DNA of 64,000 bases from Xenorhabdus poinarii G6 (GTDB lineage Bacteria; Pseudomonadota; Gammaproteobacteria; Enterobacterales; Enterobacteriaceae), in assembly GCF_000968175.1 (NCBI RefSeq), contig NZ_FO704551.1:3286001-3350000 (forward strand), written 5' to 3'. Each line of letters opens with the position of its first letter. Position 1 is the stretch's first letter. A program made the position numbers and the translations under genes. The notes beneath the pieces were generated by a model that ran no database searches, had not been told where the DNA came from, and saw only the letters and a program-made list of their open reading frames with translations. Positions 9,347-19,000 of the stretch are shown here, one piece after another.

Positions 9347-9579
9347 TCCGATATTTTTCTTTTTGTTGGACAGCATCAGCACCGATGGCATGTATTGCAT
9401 CGTTAAAGAGATGCCATACCCTCACTTTGTAAAGTGATGTTATTTTTATATATAAAAATAATCACGTAATTATTTTATTAAAAATGCATATTATAAAATT
9501 ATCTATATATTGGAATATTTTTTGATTCATGCATTATTTAAAATAATATTTATTTAATTTTGTTATGAAAGTATATTTT

Positions 9580-9852
9580 TTAAAACCAACCATTCCAAAA
9601 CAATAACTGTAAATTAAAATTACGATTTGAAATTAATTTTATTTCCCTTTTCAGGTCACAAATAACCTTTTTTATGGGCTCAATAACCTTCTGTAATTCA
9701 GAAAACCTTTGAGGCCACATATCACTGTACCAAAACACACCTATACCAGGGATATCTGAGATATTAAGATGGATGCAACAAAAATAGAAAGAATCAATAT
9801 TAAGGAAAAATGACTTATTCCAACATAAGAATAAGCAGCGTGCGCTTTGCAA
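9580..9852 (-). other. Doubtful reading frame, possible decayed gene
   Basis: A 90-codon minus-strand frame. Its second half has ordinary codon choice and a protein-like mix (DIPGIGVFWYSDMWPQRF, then LKREIKLISNRNFNLQLLF). The first half looks random and there is no ribosome-binding site. An overlapping frame at 9741-9929 encodes a hydrophobic stretch. The two together could be a frameshifted remnant of one gene, or chance. I recognise no family. Confidence 0.2.
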
Positions 9853-9985
9853 ATAGCACCGTCATCCAATTCATAAAAATCAAAAAAAACAATAAATAAC
9901 GAAAATTGCCAGCCAATTAATCTAAGCATAATGGCTGGATTAGGTATTTCTTTGCCAATGTAACACCAGGATTGATTGAAAAGAC

Positions 9986-10020
9986 GCTCACCTGATTTTT
10001 GTTCAAGTGAGCCGGTTTTT
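9986..10020 (+). terminator. Terminator-like hairpin in the NRPS leader
   Basis: GCTCAC-C-TGA and TCA-A-GTGAGC form a nine-pair stem with one internal mismatch and a loop of about seven bases, followed by CGG and five T. It sits only 33 bases before the NRPS start codon. It therefore either ends transcription coming from upstream, with the NRPS promoter squeezed downstream, or acts as an attenuator in the NRPS leader. Confidence 0.5.
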
Positions 10021-10052
10021 ATTTAACTCTCAAATCCTAAGGACATATTTGT

Positions 10053-13000
10053 ATGGATAATATCTTGGCCTCTCCATCTACCTATCTTTTCTGGAATGAA
10101 TGGACGCTTGATCCTGATTCATTTAAATACAACATGGTGATGGATCAAACGATTCATGGCAATTTGGATAAAAATAAATTGCGTCGTGCGTTACAGGCAT
10201 TGTTGAACCACTATCCTTTATTGAACGCACGGCTCACGGAAGAAAATGGCGAATTATATTGGGAATTGTCTACTCATCACGAAAATCCCCTGGTAATGAT
10301 TGATAATGAAGAAAATCTTCAACCATTTTCTATGTTGCCATTTGACTTAAAACAAGGACCACTCATTCGGTTCGGGTTATTTCAGCAAAGTGAACAGCAT
10401 TTCCAACTGATTATTGTTTTGCACCATATCGTGGTGGATGGCGAAAGTACGCAAGAGCTCTATCACGCGATATCTGATCTCTATAACCAACGACCACTGC
10501 GCCATTCCCCGCTGACACCAGAACAAATTGCAGAAAAATTTGCGCAATATCGCAGACAGGGAGATCGATTAGAAGCGCATCATCCCGAACAATTTTGGAA
10601 AACCTGTCTGGATGGCATGAATGCCAGCAACGCATTACCCTATTTGTCAGTAAAAACACCTTCAGCAAAAAAAACCGCTGAGCAGACGTTGATTGAGGAA
10701 TTCCGTTTCAGTCTGCCATTCAAGCAGTGGCAACCTCTTAAACACGCGGTACGACACAGCACCCCTTTCCTCATTTTCAAGACGGTATGGGCGGCGTTAA
10801 TTGCCCAATATTCTCCCGATAAGAAAGCCCATATCAGTTATCCCATCGCCCTGCCAGACAGTGAATCGCTCTCATTGGGCGCGCAAATCAATACCGCCGT
10901 CTTCCCTCTTCAACTGGATGACACAGCGACTTTTTCTTCCCTGTATCAACAAACGCTCAATTACACATCATCATTAAAAGCCGCACCTGGCCTGCGCTTC
11001 TCATCCTGGCCGATTTTTCAAGTTCTCCGCTCTACGGCTGTGTGTCAATTGAATGTGACGTTATCTCAAGCTAACCTCAAGGATATTTGTCTGGAACTTG
11101 AGGGGTGTGAAGTCCATTACAATCACCGTTTCAATCATGATTTAGCAAATTCAGAATTGGTACTGGAATATCAGCAACACGCTGAACAATGGTCCTTTCG
11201 CATTCGCTATCTGCCTGACCGTTTTCATCCAACCCAAATCGCCGTCTTGGGAGAACAATTCCAGCAATTGCTGGTTAATGCGCTGACGGCGCCAGACGTA
11301 CCGCTCCGACAATTTCCTTTTTTACCCCCCAATCAAAGTCAAGCGCTACTGGCCTTCGGGAATCCAGGGAAACCCATCGATATCCCGGCAAAAACGCTGC
11401 ATGATGTTGTTCAGCAACAGGCAAAACAACATCCACAACGTATTGCCCTGATCGATAACCGGCAGAAGGTGAGTTATACGGAACTGGAACAACGCAGTAA
11501 TCAGTTGGCTCACCTGATACAAACACGCTATCAACAGGCAACAGGGCAGCCATTATCCCCTGATACCTTATTGCCCATTTGCCTGAACCGCGGGGTCGAT
11601 ATGGTCATTGCCATGCTGGCGATAATGAAGGCAGGCGCGGCCTATCTGCCGCTCGATCCACAAACACCGTCCCAACGATTGGCCTATATCCTGACAGACA
11701 GTCAGGCTCGGCTGGCCATTACACAACTGGCACACCAAGCCAGGCTGCGCGACCACGGCCAGGATCTGGCTCTGCTGTCACTGGATAATCCCAACGATGA
11801 TTATCGCCACCAACCAGACTGTGCGCCCGAATCGGCCGCGAATTCCCGTTCTCTGGCCTATTGTATTTATACCTCTGGAACAACAGGACGTCCCAAAGGA
11901 ACGCTGTTAGAACATCGTGGTGTCTTGACGATGCTTCAGGGCGAGTATGCGGTTCTCACTAAAAAGGGTGAAATGCCTCAATGCTGGCTGCAATTTGCTT
12001 CCGTGGCATTTGATGCGCATGTGTTCGAAACTTTTATTAGCTTATGTTTTGGTCATACCCTGGTGATTGCGTCGGAAGAAGAGCGTCATGACCTCGACCT
12101 ATTGATAAAATTAATTGAACAATATCAGGTAGACGGCGCCATTTTTCCACCGACGCTACTAAAAACGAAACCCGACTTGCCGGTGAAACTGCAAACGATC
12201 CTGGTTGGCGGTGAAGCAACCCCGCAAGCCATTTTGGCTCATTACACCCGGCAAGGACGGCGGGTGTTCAATGCGTATGGGCCAACAGAAGCCAGTGTGT
12301 GTGTCTCGATGCACCATTATCAGGGGGATGGAGACAGTGATCGCAACATTGGTCAACCGCTGCCGGGTGTTCATGCTTATGTATTGGATAAACAGCTACA
12401 ATTGGTGCCAATGGGAATGGGGGGCGAGTTGTATCTTGCTGGGCCGGTGCTGGCCAGGGAGTATCTGGAACAACCTGAGTTAACCGCAAAAGCCTTCATC
12501 GCCAATCCTTTTACACAGCATACCGACGATCAACGCCTCTACTACACTGGTGATCAGGCTCGTTGGCTGCCAACCGGCGAACTGGAATACCTGGGACGCA
12601 CCGATTTTCAGGTAAAAATCCGTGGACATCGGATCGAGTTATCTGGAATTGAACAGGCGTTTATTGCCGCATCAGGGTTAAGTCAATGCGCTGCGCAGGT
12701 TCGCGGTCAACAAAATCATCCCCACATCGTCCTCTACTATGTATCAGACATGACGCTGAGCGAGGATCATCTCCGTCGCACATTACAGCTTTCTTTGCCG
12801 GATTACATGATGCCATCCGCCTTTGTGCAGTTGGAAGCGCTGCCAATCACCCTCAATGGTAAGCTGGACACCGCCGCATTACCCGAACCTGATTTTAAAC
12901 AGAGTCATCACTTTTACCGTGCGGCAACCACCGCACTGGAGCATCAACTGCAAGTTATCTGGCAGCAGATCCTGGGCGTGGATAAAGTCGGCGTGGATGA

Positions 13001-16000
13001 TGACTTTTTCCATCTGGGCGGCGATTCGATTTCGGTTATCCGTCTGATTTCAGAAATGCACCGCCAGCAATTACCTTGCAGCACGAAGTTATTGCATCAG
13101 TGCCGTACCATTGCCAAACTGGCAACACAGTTAACAGAAACCACTGAAAATCAGATACAGCCCGCCGAACAGGGCGTATTAACGGGCGACTTTCCTCTGC
13201 ATCCGATTCAGCATTGGTTCTTCGAACAAAAATTTCCTCATCCCAATTATTGGAACCAGGCTTTCCTGATTCGAGTTCCCCCACTGATACCACAGCGATT
13301 AGAAACAGCCATTCAAGCGCTGACAGAACGACACGATATGCTGCGCGCCCGCTTTCCCTCTACTGAACAGCAATGTTATCGGGATCTCACGCAGATAACC
13401 CCCACGGCATTAGCGATCTGCCACTATGATCAGATTCATCAGGATCCGTTTAACCGTGATCCTTTGAATCAAGGCGAGCTTTATGACGGTCTGGATCGCT
13501 GGCAATGTGATTTCGATATCGCCAATGGCCCGTTATGGCGCTTTGCGTATATCGATGGCTATCCCGATGGCTCAGCGCGTATTTATTGCGCCCTACATCA
13601 CCTGATTGTGGATGCCGTTTCCTGGCGCATTCTGCTGGATGATTTGAAACAGCTTTATCATGGTGAAGCGCTCGGCGCTAAAACAGCCAGTTATCGGCAA
13701 TGGCAATCTGCACTGGCAGAGCAAACACCCCACTTTGGATCTCAACAGACATTCTGGCAACAACAGTGTGTTGCACAATATGACTACCGTCCGTTGCTGG
13801 ATACCTGCCACACACGCCAATATCTGTGGCAAACGTTACCTGCCGCAGACAGTCTCCGTCTGCTGAATGCGATCAATGACCGTGTTCAATATCATCCTCA
13901 AAACTATCACCCCAATGAGATCTTGCTGACGGCGCTGCTGCATACACTAAGCCATGTCAGTGGTGTCTCAAATCATACCTTGCTACTGGAAGGACATGGC
14001 CGCCAGCTTGCATCGATACCGTTGGATGTGGGGCGTACCGTGGGCTGGTTTACGGCACTGTATCCCCTGCATTTTTCTGCCAACGGTGAAAAGGTCATTT
14101 CGTTGCAGCAAGTTCAGGCGGTCCTCGCCGATATCCCGGATTCAGGTATCTCATACAGCTTCCTGCGCAGCGCATTACCCTTGCCTTATCCGGCGGTCGT
14201 GTTCAACTATTTAGGGCAGTTACAGACTAATGACAGTGATTGGCAAATCACCGCAGAAACGGCCGGTCAAACCATTCATCCCAATAATATGAATGGGGCT
14301 GGCAGTGATTTACTGACCCTTAATGTCTGGTTTATCGGGCAAGCATTACATTATCGTTGGGATGGTTTGTTAAGCCAGTCACAGCTTGCACAATGGGATC
14401 ACCATTTCCAAGCGGCATTAATGCAGTTAGTCAACAAGATCACCGCGCCTTCCGAGACGTTGCTCAATTCAATGCATGATGGCATGGATACCGCTTTACT
14501 GGCGCGCTTACCAAGCGGATTAACGCCAGTTTGGGTCTCCACGGCCAATAGCCTGCAACAGGGATTTATCCACCATCATCTGAGCCATCCGCAGAATTCA
14601 ACCTACCACTTTCAGTTTATATTGGATTACGCCCAGCCTATCGAGCCCCATCATTACCGTCAGGCCTGGCGATGCGCGCAACAAAAATATCCCCTATTGC
14701 GCACCGGCTTCGACTGGCAAGATCAGCCTCAACAAATTGTGTTCCAGCAGGTTGAACTGCCCTGGCAATACCACGATTTGAGTGACCACGCGGATCCAGA
14801 ACACGCATTGATTGCACTTAGTCAACAGCAAAACCGTCAGCCTTTCGACCTGCATCAACCGGCGTTAATACGGATTTGTTTGGTGAAGCTGGCAGCAGAT
14901 CGATACAGCCTGATCCATACCAGCCACCATATTATTATTGATGGCTGGAGTAACCAGCTCTTGCTGGCATATGTTCATCAGACTTATCAGCAACTTCTGG
15001 TAGGTCAGACGCCTGATATCCGCCTTGATACCGCTTATCTAGCTACCCAACGTTACTACATCCAACAGGCAGAAGAGTGTCGCAATCACTGGCAGCAGCT
15101 CGCTGTCCAGCATTGGGAAAGTACCGATATTTCGCTATTGTTGAATGCGCCTGATAATGGCATCTCAGAAACTCAGGCTATCACGCATCTGACATTACCT
15201 GATTCAGTTGCTTTGTCATTGCAGGAAACCGCCCGCAATCATGGGTTGACACTCAATGTGATGTTGCAGTTCGCCTGGCACAAGTTACTGCATCTGTTTA
15301 GCCAACAAACTCAAACCATCATTGGTGTGACGTTATCTGGCCGAAATCACCCGGTCGCAGGCATCGAAAATAGTGTTGGTCTCTTTATCAATACATTGCC
15401 TTTAGCCATGGATTGGGAACCACAACTAACTTGTCTGCAACAGCTCCGTACCCTTCACCAACGCATGATTGATTTGGATACTTACAGTTTTCAGCCTCTG
15501 GCAGAACTCCCTTTCAGTGGTGAAAAACTGTTTCAGACGCTTTTTGTCTATGAAAACTACCCCACCACCGAACTGGAAACCATGCAGGCCAGTGTCAGAA
15601 CCGCCAAAGGCGATACAGATTATCCACTGAACCTGATTGCAGAAGGCAATGTCGAACACGGTCTGACACTTTCTCTGGCTTACAAACCCAGTTGCCTGAA
15701 GACAGAACGCGCCAATGCTATTTTAGACATGTTAAGCGTATTACTGGCTCGTCTGCCTTCTCACCTCCACTATTCGCATCAACGGTTATCCGCACTGAGT
15801 GACAATCAACGCAAACAACTCCTGGAAGAGTGGGTATTTTCTGCTCCCGAACCGGAGACATGGGAACCCTGTACCCTGCATGGTTTACTGGAACGGCAGG
15901 CACAACGGACTCCCGATCTTCCCGCCTTAATGGATGATCAACGAGCGCTGAGTTATCAAGCATTAGATGAAATGTCATCGCGTTATGCCGTTCAGCTTCG

Positions 16001-19000
16001 TACCCTATACCGCCAGCGTTTCCAGCGTGAACTGGCGCCCGGTGAACTGATCGGCCTGTGCTGCAAGCGCAGCATCGACATGGTTGTCGCCTTATTAACC
16101 ATACTGAAAGCCGGCGCCGCTTATGTTCCAATGGACACCAAATCGCCAGCAGAACGGTTGGATTACATCTTACAGGACAGCAAAGTCCGGTTAGTGTTGA
16201 CGGAACCGGATCTGGCCTCACTGTTTGAACGTGATAACCTGCAACCGCTGTCCCTGACTGCCCTGGCGGAGACAGAAACGCCCGATGATATCTCGTCGTT
16301 TCTGCCGCAGGTTGAACCCGAACAACTGGCTTATGTCATTTACACGTCCGGCACCACCGGGAAACCCAAAGGTACATTAATAGAACACCGTGGCCCTGCA
16401 CTCATGGCTCGTAGTCTACTCTCCAGACTGGGGTTGGGTTCCGCACAACCGGGGCTTCGCTTCCTGCAATTTGCGTCCATTGTCTTTGATGCGCATTTAA
16501 TGGAGAGTTTCCCGGCTTTTGCTGGTGGTCATGCGCTGGTCGTGGCGTCGGATACCCAGCGTTATGATTTACAGGAACTGCAAACATTAATGCAAACATG
16601 CCAGGTCAATTACGCGATGCTGCCGCCCGCCCTGCTCAAACTCAAACCCCTATTGCCAGCGAGTCTGCAATGGTTGGCAATTGGCGGTGAGGCCGTTTCT
16701 CAGGATGTGCTGGATCACTATAGCAATCAGGGACGCAATGTGTTTAATTGCTACGGCCCCACCGAAGCCAGTGTGTTAACGACCGTTAACCCCTATCGTT
16801 ACAATGGTGCCGCCAATATCGGCAAGCCTTTGACACAGTACGGCGTTTATGTGTTGGATACGGATCTGCAACCGGTGCCGGTCGGCGTACCGGGTGAGTT
16901 GTTTATCTCCGGGATTAGCCTGTCACGCGGTTATCTGCATCAACCCGCGCTGAGCCTGGAAAAATTCATTGCCAATCCTTATCAGCAACATATTGACCAT
17001 TCACGCTTATATCGTACTGGCGATATGGTTCGTTGGCGGGAAGAAGGCACATTGGAGTATCTTGGCCGTAACGACAATCAGGTAAAAATTCGCGGGCATC
17101 GGATCGAACTTGGTGAAATAGAGAGTGTCCTGGCGACAATCTCCGGTGTTGATCAAGCGGTGGCCATTATTCATGACAAAGCCTCCCCCCGCATTGTTTG
17201 TTACTACACATCAGCCAGTGGCGCAGAACCCGATGAAATCCGAAAATCGCTGGTAGACATATTACCTAACTATATGCAACCCAGTGCGTTGATCCCACTG
17301 CCTCTCATTCCGATGACCATCAATGGCAAACTGGATCGCCGTCAGTTCCCTGCCCCCACTTTCGCTGATTTACAGCAAGGATATGCTCCCGCAGAAACCC
17401 CTTTGCAGCAGCAATGCTGTGATATTTGGGCAGAGCTGTTGTCAGCTGAACAGATCGGGATAGACGATAACTTTTTCCAACTGGGCGGGAATTCTATCAT
17501 GGCCATTCAGTTGAGTAACCGTCTCAGTCAGGTATTGCAAAACCAGATACCGTTAACCGTTTTTAACCGGCATCCGACGATCAGATCACTGTGTACTTTC
17601 CTGACGGCTCATTCAAACCAGCTGGAACAACTCGACACAATACCCAAACGGGGTCTGTCACGCAGTGTTCTCTCTTTTTCGCAACAGCGGCTTTGGTTTA
17701 TCGAAACCCTGATGCAAGAAAATAACACCTACCATATCCCGCTATTATTCAGTTTGCGTGCCGATACGCAGTTCACGAGTTTTATCCTTAGCTTGCAAGC
17801 GGTTGTTCACCGGCATCAGGTGTTGCGCTGTACGTTTACCCCCAATACCCAAAATAATGTTGAGCAAGATGATACTGAAACCTGTTACCTGCAAACCCAT
17901 GATGAAGCATTGCCGGTGCCCAGTGTTGACGTGCCAGCCGATGAGTGGCCTAGTTTCTTGCATCAAGAGATTTTCCAACCCTTTGATCTGAGAAAAGAAT
18001 ACCCCATCAGAGCCAAACTGTTGCAACGCATTGACGCGGACGGAAATATCGCGCATTTCTGCCTAATCAACCTTCACCATATCAGTTTTGACGGCTGGTC
18101 ACTGAATCTATTGTTAAAGGAATTAGCGGCGTTTTATGTTGCAGAATTGAACCAACGTCCACCCGCATTAGCCCCCTTACCCATTCAATATCTGGATTAT
18201 GCTGCCTGGCAACAGCAATCGCTGTCCGGCGATAAACTGGCGTCGCTAAAACAGTTCTGGCAACAACAGTTGCAACACTGCCCTCAATTAGAACTGCCCT
18301 ATGACTACCCACGTCCGCCTCTTTTTGATCACCGTGGCCGCACTGTGTCTTTTTCCATCGCCCCCCCATTGAGTCACCAACTGCGACAATTGGCACGTCA
18401 ATTGGGGGTCACCCTACATGCGGTCTTATTGACCGGAGTTAATTGCCTGCTGGTCAGATATAGTGGTCAGCAAGATATTCTTGTCGGCAATCCGATTGCC
18501 AATCGTTCACATCCACAGTTAGAACCGCTGATTGGTATGTTCGTCAATATGCTGGTATTGCGTAACCAGATAGCCCCACACTGGAGTGTGACTGAACAAA
18601 TCCGGCAGGTATTTGCCAACACCATCACCAGCCAGCAACATCAGGATATGCCTTTCGAAAAACTGGTTGAGATGTTGCATCTCAAACGTGACTTATCGCG
18701 CCACCCACTGTTCCAGGTCTCTTTCTCCGTGGAACAAAAAGCAGAGGATCTTGATGCCAGTGTGCCGTTTGTCATGCAGAGTCTGGTGGATGTTTATGAT
18801 GTTGCTAAGTTTGACCTCGGCTTCTACTTTGAAGAGGGGGATGAGGCTCTGTCTGCCCACATTAACTATGCCACCGCGCTGTTTGCCCCAGACACCATTA
18901 ATGGCATGATCAAACAGTTGCAGAATATCTTGAGGCAGATGGTGACACATCCTGAGCAATCAGTGAAAACCATCAGCCTCTATTCGCCGGAAGAAAGAAT

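Larger units (their letters stand above)
9347..10052. other. AT-rich intergenic region upstream of the NRPS gene
   Basis: About 700 bases between the dcyD terminator and the NRPS start. It holds a doubtful minus-strand reading frame (9580-9852) and a hairpin with a T run at 9986-10020. AAGGA about nine bases before the NRPS ATG is a good ribosome-binding site. I could not place a promoter with confidence. Confidence 0.55.
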
